Source: Phycisphaerae bacterium (GTDB lineage Bacteria > Planctomycetota > Phycisphaerae > Sedimentisphaerales > Anaerobacaceae). Taken from it: 37,235 bases of DNA. Below, one piece after another: positions 25,612-33,203 of this stretch. The notes under the pieces are model-generated. The model ran no database searches. It worked only from the letters and a program-made list of their open reading frames with translations, and was not told the origin of the DNA. Position 1 is the first letter of the stretch. Each line of letters begins with the position of its first letter. Where the stretch lies: positions 1 through 37,235 of the forward strand of contig JAPLMX010000264.1 of the NCBI GenBank assembly GCA_026386805.1. The letters run 5' to 3'. The position numbers and the translations under genes are program-made.

Positions 25612-26419
25612 AGGTAATCTCGAAAATACGACAGCACGCCCGCACGAGGTCTTCCAGCCAATCCAGCGGGAGCATCGAAGCGGCATCCGACAGGGCCTTC
25701 TCCGGCTCGGGATGCACTTCTAAAAATAATCCGTTCGCACCAGCGGCTACGGCGGCCCGCGCCAGCAAAGGCGCCATTTCCCGCCGCCCTCCGCTGGCCG
25801 ATCCCAGCCCGCCCGGCTGCTGCGTGCTGTGCGTCGCATCGAATACCACCGGGCAGCCGAACTGCTGCATCACGGGAATGCCGGTCATGTCGTTGACAAG
25901 GCGGTTATAGCCAAAAAAGGTGCCCCGCTCGGTCAGGATGACCTTGTCGTTCTTGCAGGCCCTGATCTTATCTACGACGTTGCCCATCTCGGCGGGCGAG
26001 AGGAATTGGCCCTTTTTGACACTGATAGGCCGGCCCGTCTCGGCACAGGCACAGAGCAAGTCCGTCTGGCGGCACAGGAACGCCGGGACTTGCAGGCAAT
26101 CGACGGTCTCGGCCACCTCAACCGCCTGGGCCGGCTCGTGGACATCCGTCATTACGGGCAGACCCGCCTTGGCTCGGACCTTCGCCAGAATCCTCATGCC
26201 TTCGGCCAGCCCCGGACCCCGGAAGCTCGAAATGCTGCTGCGATTCGCCTTATCGAAGCTGGCTTTGAAAACGATCCCCGCGCCCGTGGACTCGGAGATC
26301 TGCACCAGCCGCTCGGCGATGTGCAGGCAGATGTTCTCACTTTCGATGACACACGGCCCTGCCATTAGAAACAGCGGCTTATCCAAGCCGACCTCGATCT
26401 TGCCAATCTTGAAGCTCAT
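25592..26419 (-). CDS. kdsA: KDO-8-phosphate synthase (3-deoxy-D-manno-octulosonate 8-phosphate synthase)
   Basis: The enzyme condenses arabinose-5-phosphate and phosphoenolpyruvate to KDO-8-phosphate for lipopolysaccharide inner core, so the cell should have an outer membrane. Typical sequence: KASFDKANRSSISSFRGPGL, VMTDVHEP, LQVPAFLCRQTDLL, VKKGQFLSP, ERGTFFGYNRLVNDM and FDATHSTQQPGG. Cys in AGPCVIESEN, where the metal-independent E. coli type has Asn, points to the metal-dependent class. ATG 26419 is preferred (GAGGAG 11 bases upstream); a GTG at 26431 overlaps the CYTH stop. No other KDO or LPS gene is adjacent; the neighbours are leuS, CYTH and radical SAM. Confidence 0.95.
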   Translation of the reverse strand: MSFKIGKIEVGLDKPLFLMAGPCVIESENICLHIAERLVQISESTGAGIVFKASFDKANRSSISSFRGPGLAEGMRILAKVRAKAGLPVMTDVHEPAQAVEVAETVDCLQVPAFLCRQTDLLCACAETGRPISVKKGQFLSPAEMGNVVDKIRACKNDKVILTERGTFFGYNRLVNDMTGIPVMQQFGCPVVFDATHSTQQPGGLGSASGGRREMAPLLARAAVAAGANGLFLEVHPEPEKALSDAASMLPLDWLEDLVRACCRIFEITYGYRKS

Positions 26420-26427
26420 CCTTGTTG

Positions 26428-26991
26428 TCACTCCTCGAGATAGACCTCCCGCCGCTCTCGTCCGAGCCGGGATAATCCTTGATCGATCAGGCTGGCGTAG
26501 CTGTCCATCGTGTGAGGCACGCGCGCCAGCCCCAGCATCTCCTGCACTTGCGAGATCGTGCCGGAGTCCGGCCCTTCGATCTCCACGAAGGTCCCCAGCA
26601 AAGGCAGTTCGTCGAGGGCCACTTCACAGTCGTGCAGCCGCCAGAGGCAACGCCTCTTGTTGAAGGCGAGAACCTTCTGGTAGCCGAGCGCCGCCAGGAG
26701 CAACTCGGCGGTACCGGCGTCATTGACTCCCAGCTCTATTTCCGTACGCTTCTTGTAGTCGTCCTGCCGCTTGGGGCCTTTGTACGCCAGGATGAGCCGC
26801 TCGCGTGGCCCGATCTTCTCGCGGCGCAGGCGAAGGCACTCGTCGGCTCGGGTGAGCCTTCTGTCGGCCGTATCGAAGTAGGCGTCCGTCTGCACCGTTT
26901 CTCTCACGAACGATGCGCTGCATTCGCGGAGCCTTCGTCCGACGTCCTCCAGCGAATCGACCTTCAGCTTGGCCTCAATCTCCTCGTGCAT
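26428..26991 (-). CDS. CYTH-domain phosphatase / class IV adenylate cyclase-like protein
   Basis: The 187-residue protein begins MHEEIEAKLK, containing the CYTH signature ExExK (residues 4-8), followed by strands of a triphosphate tunnel fold: QTDAYFDT, LRLRREKIGPRERLILAYKGP, KKRTEIELGV, CEVALDELPLLGTFVEIEGP and a C-terminal SYASLI helix. CYTH proteins hydrolyse or cyclise triphosphorylated substrates (CyaB adenylate cyclase, thiamine triphosphatase, inorganic triphosphatase); the sequence alone does not separate these. Open frame upstream overlaps leuS and is not coding. The ATG follows the leuS stop by one base (TGATATG). Confidence 0.9.
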   Translation of the reverse strand: MHEEIEAKLKVDSLEDVGRRLRECSASFVRETVQTDAYFDTADRRLTRADECLRLRREKIGPRERLILAYKGPKRQDDYKKRTEIELGVNDAGTAELLLAALGYQKVLAFNKRRCLWRLHDCEVALDELPLLGTFVEIEGPDSGTISQVQEMLGLARVPHTMDSYASLIDQGLSRLGRERREVYLEE

Positions 26992-26992
26992 A

Positions 26993-29569
26993 TCAGACCA
27001 CGATGCTGACAAGCCTGCCCTTGACGACGATGACCTTCTTGGGCGCCTTGCCGGCCAGGGCGGAGACGACCTTCTCGCAGGCGAGCGCCTTGGCCTTGAC
27101 CTGCTCGTCGTCCATCTCGGCGGGCACCACGATACGGTCTTTGACTTTGCCGTTGACCTGAACCGCCAGCTCAAGCTGCTTGTCTTTGGCGAGTTCTTCA
27201 TTGTACTTCGGCCAAGGTTGATGAGCGAGGCTCTCGCGGTGGCCCAGCCGCTGCCAGAGCTCCTCGGCTATGTGCGGAGCGAATGGCGCCAAGAGCAGGA
27301 CAAACGGCTCAACGATGGATCGGGGTCTAACCTCCTGTTTTGCCAAGTGATTGACGAAAATCATCATGGCGCTGATGGCCGTATTGAATCCGAAGGTCTC
27401 GATGTCGCCGCCGACTTTACGGATCGTCTGGTGCAACAGGCGAACCGTCTCGTCGTCCGGCTGGGCCTCCTGGACCGTCTGCGCCAGCGCGCCCGTCTCC
27501 TCCACCACGACCGTGCGCCAAGCCTTTTGGAGGAACCGGGACACGCCTTGCACACCCTGCATGCTCCAGGGCTTCATCGCTTCGAGCGGGCCCATGAACA
27601 TCTCGTAGAGCCGCATGGAGTCGGCGCCGTATTCTTCGATGACCTGGTCCGGGTTGACGACGTTGCCGCGGGACTTGCTCATCTTCTGGCCGTCTTCGCC
27701 CAGGATCATGCCCTGGTTGATCAGTTTTTGGAACGGCTCCTTCGTGCTGACGTAGCCAAGGTCGTACAGGACCTTGTGCCAGAACCGCGAGTAAAGCAAG
27801 TGCAGCACGGCGTGCTCGGCCCCGCCGATATAGAGGTCCACCGACATCCAGTATTTTTCCTTCGCCGGGTCCCAGCCCCGCGCGGAGTTCCGCGGATCGA
27901 GGTAGCGCAGGTAATACCAGCAACTGCCCGCCCACTGCGGCATCGTGTTCGTCTCCCGCTGGGCCTTGGTCCCATCCGGCAGCGTGACATGGAGCCAATC
28001 GGCCGCCTTCGCCAAGGGCGACTGGCCCGTCCCCGGTGGCCGGTAGTCCTCGACCTCCGGCAGCAGCAGCGGCAGCTCATCCTCGGAAAGGCCGATGATC
28101 CGTCCATCCTCTGTATGGAGAATCGGAAACGGCTCGCCCCAGTAGCGCTGGCGGCTGAAGAGCCAGTCCCGCAGCTTATAGTTGACCGCCTTTTTGCCCT
28201 GCCCGCGTTCCGCGAGCCAGGCCGTGATCTTCTCTTTGAATTCGGGCGTCGGCAGCCCGTTGAACGAGCCGCTATTGATCGCCCTGCCGTTGCCCGTGAA
28301 GCAGAATTCCCCTCGTCGGACCAGTTCCGCCTCCTGCGGGTCCGGCGGCTCCACCACCGGAATGACCGGCAGGCCGAACTTCTTGGCGAACTCGTAGTCG
28401 CGGTCATCGTGGGCCGGCACCGCCATGATCGCCCCGGTGCCGTAGCTGATCAGGACATAGTCGCTGATCCAGATCGGGATTTTCTCCTGGTTGACCGGGT
28501 TGACGGCACAGGTCCCGGTGAAGACGCCGGTCTTTTCCTTGGCCAGGTCCGTCCGGTCGAGATCGCTCTTGCGGGCGGCAGCTTGGCAATACTCCTGGAC
28601 CGCCGCTTTCTGGGCCGGCGTCGTAATCACGTCCACCAGCGGATGCTCCGGGGCGATGACCATGTAGGTCGCTCCGAAGAGCGTATCGGGGCGGGTTGTG
28701 AAGACCCAGATGTCCTGTGTGGCACCCCCGCTCTCGGGGGTGTTCCCCGCAATCTGGAAGCGGACCTCCGCACCGACGCTCCGGCCGATCCAGTCCACCT
28801 GCAATTTCTTGATCGACTCGGTCCAGTCCACCTGGACCAGGTCTTCCAGCAAACGGTCGGCATACTTCGTGATCCGCAGCATCCACTGCCGCATGGGCCG
28901 GCGCACCACGGGATGGCCGCCGCGCTCGCTGACGCCCCCGATCACTTCCTCGTTGGCCAGCACGGTGCCCAGGGCCGGACACCAGTTCACCGCCACATCC
29001 GCCTGGTACGCCAGCCGGTGGTCATCCACGAACCGCCGTCGCTCCTGCTCGCTGAGACCCTGGGGGACCGGCAGTTGCTCGATGGGCTTCGCTTTCTGCT
29101 CGCGCTCGTCGAAATAGCTGTTGAAGAGCTTCAGGAAGATCCACTGCGTCCACTTGTAGTATTCGGGGTCGGTCGTCGCGATCTCGCGGTCCCAATCGTA
29201 GCTGAATCCGAGCGACTTGGTCTGCCGCCGCATGTTGGCGATGTTCTTGGCGGTCGTCAGGGCCGGGGCGGTGCCCGTTTTGATGGCGTGCTGCTCGGCG
29301 GGCAAGCCGAAAGCATCCCACCCGAACGGGTGCAGCACGTTGAATCCTCTCATTCGCTTATAGCGGGCGACGATGTCGCTGGCCGTGTAGCCTTCCGGGT
29401 GCCCCACGTGCAGGCCCTGGCCGCTGGGATAGGGAAACATGTCGAGCACGTAGTATTTCGGCCGGGACGCATCGCCATCCTGCGCCCGAAACGTCTTGTG
29501 CTCTTCCCAGAACTTCTGCCACTTCTGCTCGATCTGCCTGAAGTTGTATGTGCCTTGCTGTACGTCCAT
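26993..29569 (-). CDS. leuS: Leucyl-tRNA synthetase
   Basis: This class I synthetase charges tRNA-Leu. The HIGH motif is HVGH (residues 54-57) in [18 protein letters not shown]. The CP1 editing domain is present ([23 protein letters not shown] and [19 protein letters not shown]), followed by the LeuRS-specific insert, [13 protein letters not shown] from about residue 629, and the anticodon-binding and C-terminal domains. At 858 residues it has the normal bacterial length. The ATG at 29569 starts the conserved region (an in-frame TTG three codons upstream is less likely). It is the first gene of leuS-CYTH-kdsA-radical SAM, with all junctions overlapping or nearly touching. No clear ribosome site or promoter is visible. 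Confidence 0.96.
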   Translation of the reverse strand: MDVQQGTYNFRQIEQKWQKFWEEHKTFRAQDGDASRPKYYVLDMFPYPSGQGLHVGHPEGYTASDIVARYKRMRGFNVLHPFGWDAFGLPAEQHAIKTGTAPALTTAKNIANMRRQTKSLGFSYDWDREIATTDPEYYKWTQWIFLKLFNSYFDEREQKAKPIEQLPVPQGLSEQERRRFVDDHRLAYQADVAVNWCPALGTVLANEEVIGGVSERGGHPVVRRPMRQWMLRITKYADRLLEDLVQVDWTESIKKLQVDWIGRSVGAEVRFQIAGNTPESGGATQDIWVFTTRPDTLFGATYMVIAPEHPLVDVITTPAQKAAVQEYCQAAARKSDLDRTDLAKEKTGVFTGTCAVNPVNQEKIPIWISDYVLISYGTGAIMAVPAHDDRDYEFAKKFGLPVIPVVEPPDPQEAELVRRGEFCFTGNGRAINSGSFNGLPTPEFKEKITAWLAERGQGKKAVNYKLRDWLFSRQRYWGEPFPILHTEDGRIIGLSEDELPLLLPEVEDYRPPGTGQSPLAKAADWLHVTLPDGTKAQRETNTMPQWAGSCWYYLRYLDPRNSARGWDPAKEKYWMSVDLYIGGAEHAVLHLLYSRFWHKVLYDLGYVSTKEPFQKLINQGMILGEDGQKMSKSRGNVVNPDQVIEEYGADSMRLYEMFMGPLEAMKPWSMQGVQGVSRFLQKAWRTVVVEETGALAQTVQEAQPDDETVRLLHQTIRKVGGDIETFGFNTAISAMMIFVNHLAKQEVRPRSIVEPFVLLLAPFAPHIAEELWQRLGHRESLAHQPWPKYNEELAKDKQLELAVQVNGKVKDRIVVPAEMDDEQVKAKALACEKVVSALAGKAPKKVIVVKGRLVSIVV

Positions 29570-29658
29570 CGATCTCAAGTGCCTCGTTCGAAATCTGCGT
29601 CGGTTCCCGCCACGCCACGGTCCGCATTTGGGGGAACCTTCAAAACCACGGGCTTACC

Positions 29659-29839
29659 ACTGGAGTTTTGCAGAATGGATATTGGGCCTATATTCTTCAA
29701 GGAAATCTGTTTCACGATTTCCTTGAAGAATTGGCCTAACTTACGCTCTGTCAATGGGTTACTGTTTGGGAAGGAAAAATCGTGAAGCAGATTTTTCCTT
29801 CCCAAAGTAGGCCCAATGTCCATTCTGCAAAACTCCAGT
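29659..29839. repeat. 181-bp composite inverted repeat (MITE-like)
   Basis: Terminal arms 29659-29690 and 29808-29839 are inverted copies matching at 31 of 32 positions (ACTGGAGTTTTGCAGAATGG at each outer end). Inside them are two separate perfect 16-bp hairpins: 29692-29707 with 29716-29731 (loop 8) and 29765-29780 with 29791-29806 (loop 10), divided by a 33-bp unpaired spacer. The halves are therefore diverged inverted copies of one arm-plus-hairpin module. It carries no transposase gene. Exact target-site duplications were not evident. It lies upstream of leuS and at the border of the accessory region. Confidence 0.88.
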
Positions 29840-30016
29840 TACAACCACACCGGGAGCCGTACTATACCCGATTTACCGTGGCCAGGGTAGGGAAAGTTCG
29901 CGCGGGGAGGCAGGAGCCCTGCCCCCGGCCAGTCGTTGGAGCAACGCGTGGGACTTGGCCGTCAGCGGCGCCGACGAAAAATGGGTACGTAAGGAACGGG
30001 GTCCTTCTTCGCCGCG

Positions 30017-30050
30017 CCGGAAATTGGGTTTGTTTCGCACGATAGCTCCG
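30017..30050. repeat. 34-bp direct repeat, copy 1
   Basis: It matches 30224-30257 at 33 of 34 positions; the core is GAAATTGGGTTTGTTTCGCA. On the minus strand it translates as CETNPISG inside the frameshifted STGPRTPEGK-type gene. Confidence 0.88.
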
Positions 30051-30223
30051 GGACCTGCGGCACGTTGGTAGCGGCGCTGGCCGGCAGTTCGTCGCCAGCG
30101 CCAATCCCCGAGCCGCAAGCGCCAATGGCCGAGTCGGAAGTCGGAAGTGCACAGTTGGAAGCAGGAGGATTCGATGCCTGGCCTTGCTCGCTTGACACTT
30201 CACACGTCAAACTTGAAACACCT

Positions 30224-30257
30224 CCGGAAATTGGGTTTGTTTCGCACGATGGCTCCG
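30224..30257. repeat. 34-bp direct repeat, copy 2
   Basis: This is the second copy, 207 bp from the first, flanked on both sides by a shorter CACGTCAAAC direct repeat (30203-30212 and 30263-30272 approximately). The pattern suggests a dispersed repeat inserted into the 3' part of the gene. Confidence 0.85.
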
Positions 30258-30877
30258 CTTCCCACGTCAAACGGGAGACTCCTTCCTGCTCGCGTAAGCG
30301 TCGCACGGTGCGCAGCTCGGCCATGGTCCGATACAGACTGTGCTCGATCCGCCGCTCGTACATCAGCAACCGATCGAGAATTCTCTCCTGCGCGAAGTCC
30401 TGCACAGCCCTCCGGCCGGCCGCAGGCCCTGCTCGGCCATCAGGGCGAGGAGCCGCGACGCCTGCTCGGGGGACAGGACCAGCTCCGGCGGCTCGCTGGG
30501 GTCCTCCACCTTGTCAAACGCCGCCGCCTGCAGCCGTTCGGCCCGGCGCAGCCGCCACGCGAGGCCGACGATCCGCTGGGCCAGCATGGACTCCATCTGT
30601 CCCGCTGGGGCCAGTTCCTCCAGCATCTGGTCCCGGTAGAACTCAAACTCCCCTGGGTCCTCCCCTTTGATGACCACCTCCTGCGCCAGCAGGCCGTGCC
30701 TGACGGCATTCTGTGCGACGGCGGCTTTGCCTTCCGGCGTACGCGGACCGGTGGACTTCTGGGCGTTGGAACGATTGGCAGACACTTGGGCGGCACTGGT
30801 CATGGTGATCCCTCCAAATGCAAGACTGACCATTTACCATGGACGATCGGCGGCCCCACGCGGGCCGCATGGTCTAC

Positions 30878-30906
30878 AGGGTACAACCACCATGTGCGAA
30901 TGTCAA
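30878..30906 (-). promoter_or_regulatory. Possible promoter of the STGPRTPEGK-type gene
   Basis: On the minus strand a perfect TTGACA (30906-30901) is followed after 17 bp by TACCCT (30883-30878), a weak -10 (three of six). It is about 75 bp upstream of the start codon at 30803. Confidence 0.35.
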
Positions 30907-31007
30907 TAACAATATCCCCACAAAACACAATTGTTTGGTATTTCTTAAACCATTGTCCCACTGGCGGTAACGAACCCCGACGGAAAAAATGTAGCCCAGC
31001 CTTATCA

Positions 31008-31025
31008 TTCCCGCGCAGGCGGGAA
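31008..31025. repeat. Short palindrome TTCCCGC-GCAG-GCGGGAA
   Basis: A perfect 7-bp stem with a GCAG loop in non-coding DNA. Its layout resembles the short dispersed palindromes known in other genomes (for example the Neisseria dRS3 type, ATTCCC..GGGAAT), but relation by descent is not claimed. Confidence 0.7.
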
Positions 31026-31190
31026 CCCAGCTTCTTCCACCACGGAGACACGGAGAACGGAGGACAGGAGGCCGAAGGCGGCAGGCCGGAGGCCGTAGCT
31101 GAGCCCTGATCCCTGCCCCTTGCCTCACCGACTACCGGCTACTGACTACCGGTTTTTGATTTTTGATCTTTGCCTTTTGACTTCCTTTGC

Positions 31191-31329
31191 CCTATGATCT
31201 TGCTGATAGCGTTGACCGTGACGGCTTTGGAGGCCGAGAGATGATCTGGGCAGGGCACTTGAGGCAGTCCTGAGGGACAAGAGTTGGCATTGCATCCGCC
31301 AGGACCGTTGAGAAGGGAGCAGACGCATG
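31191..31329 (+). repeat. Duplicated leader of the WD40 locus, copy A
   Basis: It aligns without a gap to 33065-33203, a constant offset of 1874 bp, with about 11 differences in 139 bp, and ends at the ATG of each copy with the same ribosome site (GAGAAGGGAG). Homology continues into the coding region. Differences fall mostly at synonymous or conservative positions of a short frame ending RDKSWHCIRQDR and stop, which suggests the leader contains the tail of a coding sequence. Confidence 0.88.
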
Positions 31330-31572
31330 GCCGAAGGCAAGCGATCTGAGGACGAAGCCAACCGGCTGGAGCTGCCGCCGGGCGTGAAGCTGCTGCGGAC
31401 GCTGGAAGGGCACCGGGACGAGGTCAACAGTGGTGCGTTTGACCCCATGGGCCAGACGCTGGCCAGCGGGAGCGATGACAAGACGGTGAAGTTGTGGGAG
31501 CCAGCCAGCGGCAAGGTGCTGCCCGACGGCGGTAGGAGCGCACAATCTACTCAATGCCCGCTGAGCGAGTGA
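31327..31572 (+). pseudogene. Truncated WD40-gene 5' remnant (one blade)
   Basis: The 81-residue frame begins with a charged leader and LPPGVKLLRTLEGH, exactly the start of the large WD40-ROC-TIR gene at 33201. It then has a single WD40 blade (RDEVNSGAFDPMGQTLASGSDDKTVKLWEP) before ending in unrelated sequence. One blade cannot form a propeller, so this is a remnant of a paralog, or the displaced 5' end of a gene into which the PIN cassette region was introduced. The ribosome site is intact (AAGGGAG eight bases before ATG), so a short peptide could still be made. Confidence 0.85.
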
Positions 31573-31674
31573 AATGCGGTCAAAAGAATGGAAGCAAACA
31601 GACGATCAGTCCGATAGAATAAGCATTGGTACAGAAAGAACTAGAAAGACATATGCCTATGGAGTTCTTGAGCC

Positions 31675-32607
31675 ATGCAAGGCCAATGGAAAGAAGTCGT
31701 TCGTCTTCGGTTCAAGGGAGAGCGGTTTCGTGATCACGCTCTGGACTTGCTGGCACTCAGCGAGTTGAGTCAGTTTCAGAAGCTGGTTGCAGAGACCGCA
31801 AAATCCTTGTGGCGGGCAGCCAACCCCGACAGAGAGCGGTTACCGCCGCACTTTGAGCAGAGGACCCGCTTGTGCCTGAGACAGATTGAAGAAGGAAGTG
31901 CTGTTGCGCCTCTTGAGGTCTTTCTGGAAGAACCAGACCGGGACCAGATGGATCTCTGGGAAGAGGAACCCCAGGAGCCAGAGGAGATTAGTGGGGCAGT
32001 AGATATGGCCTACGAGGTGTTTGAGGCCATCGAGAGAAATGAGTCACTTCCGGACCGTTTTCCCAAACGCTTAGTTTCGGAATACACAAAGTGGGGACAG
32101 ACCTTGGCTGCTGATGAGGTGGTTGAGTTCACTCCGTCGAACAGGACTGAGCCGGCACGGGTGTCAGCAGAAAATCGCCAACGCCTGGAAGCCTACGCCG
32201 AAATACCATACGAAGATGTGGTCGATATGGAAGGCGAGGTCTTCGAGGCGGATGTTCGCCAGAGAAGATTTCAACTGTGGAAAGACAACCAGAATGCCGT
32301 GACGGTATCTTTTAGCGAACAACAGGAGGAGATGGTGACCACCGCCCTGAAGGAGCATCGGTTCCTCCGTTTGCGCGTGGCAGGAAGAGGGGAGTACTCA
32401 CCAGACGGACAGTTGTTGAAGATCATGGACGTTCAATCGCTCGATATCATTCGAACCCAGGTTTCCGAGTATGACAGGGGAATCCCTCCCATCGAGGAAG
32501 TCCTCTTGTCCCTTGCTTCTGAAGTCCCTCAGCAAGAATGGGACAACTTGCCACCAGACCTTACGGATGACCTTGATCGCTATCTTTATGGGACACCGCC
32601 AAAATGA
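31675..32607 (+). CDS. Large putative antitoxin partner of the PIN protein
   Basis: I do not recognise the family. The 310-residue protein is acidic, with an N-terminal helical part (about 1-75), an Asp/Glu/Pro-rich linker, and a beta-rich, possibly OB-like segment (about 185-260: DMEGEVFEADVRQRRFQLW, FLRLRVAGRGEYSPDG). The C-terminus LPPDLTDDLDRYLYGTPPK resembles the toxin-binding tail of several VapB-like antitoxins, which often end in DHYLYG. Its stop overlaps the PIN gene start by four bases (ATGA). Typical antitoxins are 70-100 aa, so the size is unusual. GGAG lies ten bases before the ATG. Codons are visibly richer in A/T than those of the housekeeping genes, suggesting transfer. Confidence 0.75.
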   Translation: MQGQWKEVVRLRFKGERFRDHALDLLALSELSQFQKLVAETAKSLWRAANPDRERLPPHFEQRTRLCLRQIEEGSAVAPLEVFLEEPDRDQMDLWEEEPQEPEEISGAVDMAYEVFEAIERNESLPDRFPKRLVSEYTKWGQTLAADEVVEFTPSNRTEPARVSAENRQRLEAYAEIPYEDVVDMEGEVFEADVRQRRFQLWKDNQNAVTVSFSEQQEEMVTTALKEHRFLRLRVAGRGEYSPDGQLLKIMDVQSLDIIRTQVSEYDRGIPPIEEVLLSLASEVPQQEWDNLPPDLTDDLDRYLYGTPPK

Positions 32608-33023
32608 AAAAGGTCTTTGCAGATAGCAATTACTGGATTGCAGTTGTCAAGCCGAAGGACCAGTGGTCAGAGACTGCCGACCGTGCACGCAAGAACGTGG
32701 GGGATGCAATCCTGGTTACTACAGATGAGGTGTTGATCGAGTTCCTTACTGCTTTGAGCCGTGGTGGTCCGTCCCTGAGGCGAGTGGCTGCTAAAATGGT
32801 CCGGGCGATTCTTGGCAATGCAAATGTCCGTGTCATTCAGCAGACGAGAGAAGGTTTCCTCAAGGGTGTGACTCGGTACGAAGAGCGAGAGGACAAGGAG
32901 TACAGCCTCACGGACTGCATCTCCATGAATGTGATGGAGTTGCACGCTGTGACGGAGGTTCTCACCAATGACCATCACTTCGAGCAAGAGGGTTTCACTG
33001 TCCTGATCAAAAAAGGCAACTGA
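32604..33023 (+). CDS. PIN-domain ribonuclease (VapC-like toxin)
   Basis: The 139-residue protein has the PIN-fold acidic set: Asp7 in FADSNYW, Glu46 in TDEVLIEFL, Asp104 in YSLTDCISM and Asp123 in LTNDHHF, the arrangement of Mg-dependent VapC-type RNases that cleave tRNA or rRNA. The four-base overlap with the preceding gene indicates a toxin-antitoxin operon, with the antitoxin first as usual. Base composition is AT-richer than its neighbours. It lies between two copies of the WD40 leader (31191 and 33065), so it may be a mobile or captured module. Confidence 0.88.
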   Translation: MKKVFADSNYWIAVVKPKDQWSETADRARKNVGDAILVTTDEVLIEFLTALSRGGPSLRRVAAKMVRAILGNANVRVIQQTREGFLKGVTRYEEREDKEYSLTDCISMNVMELHAVTEVLTNDHHFEQEGFTVLIKKGN

Positions 33024-33064
33024 ACGGAATTCGCATTTCGAATTTGTTCTTCCGCAGGGCTTCG

Positions 33065-33203
33065 CCTATGATCTTGCTGACAAGATTGAGCGTGACGGCT
33101 TTGGAGGCCGAGAGATGATTTGGGCAGTGCACTTGAGGCAATCCTGAGGGATAAGAGTTGGCATTGCATCCGCCAGGACCGCTGAGAAGGGAGAAGACGC
33201 ATG
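33065..33203 (+). repeat. Duplicated leader of the WD40 locus, copy B
   Basis: The second copy of the 139-bp leader described at 31191-31329, leading directly into the intact start of the WD40-ROC-TIR gene. It begins 42 bp after the PIN stop. No clear -35/-10 pair was recognised in it. Confidence 0.88.

Larger units (their letters stand above)
29962..30803 (-). pseudogene. Frameshifted STGPRTPEGK-type conserved protein
   Basis: Reading from ATG 30803 (GGAGGG six bases upstream) the protein starts with MTSAAQVSANRSNAQKSTGP, followed by RTPEGKAAVAQNAVRHGLLA, a family very common in planctomycetes and of unknown function. The frame breaks near 30405-30425 in a GC-rich run (GGCCGGCCGGAGGG) and ends at 30363 with nonsense. 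The expected continuation, VQDFAQERILDRLLMYERRIEHSLYRTM, is in the frame one base earlier and runs to 29962. One missing base explains the break. The C-terminal part then runs into the 34-bp direct repeats (CETNPISG when translated), so its real end is unclear. It is either a decaying gene or a sequencing error. Confidence 0.78.
30834..31190. other. Non-coding, repeat-rich intergenic stretch
   Basis: No protein-like frame is seen. It holds a possible minus-strand promoter (30878-30906), a palindrome at 31008-31025, purine-rich GGAGGCCGAAGGCGG-type low-complexity DNA (about 31050-31095), a repeated GACTACCGG motif and a T-rich TTTTTGAT tandem (about 31125-31180), directly abutting the duplicated leader that begins at 31191. 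Confidence 0.6.

Noticed and set aside
26969..29785. An open frame of 938 codons on the plus strand opposite leuS.
   Set aside because: Same reason: antisense to leuS, no domain, and it runs on through the inverted repeat at 29659.
29575..29823. An 82-codon minus-strand frame covering the inverted repeat.
   Set aside because: Most of its length is the palindromic element itself, and both strands give similar peptides (MDIGP..), so it is a by-product of the repeat.
29640..29860. Target-site duplications flanking the composite inverted repeat.
   Set aside because: Flanks read CTTACC on the left and TACAACC on the right; the partial similarity is too weak to call.
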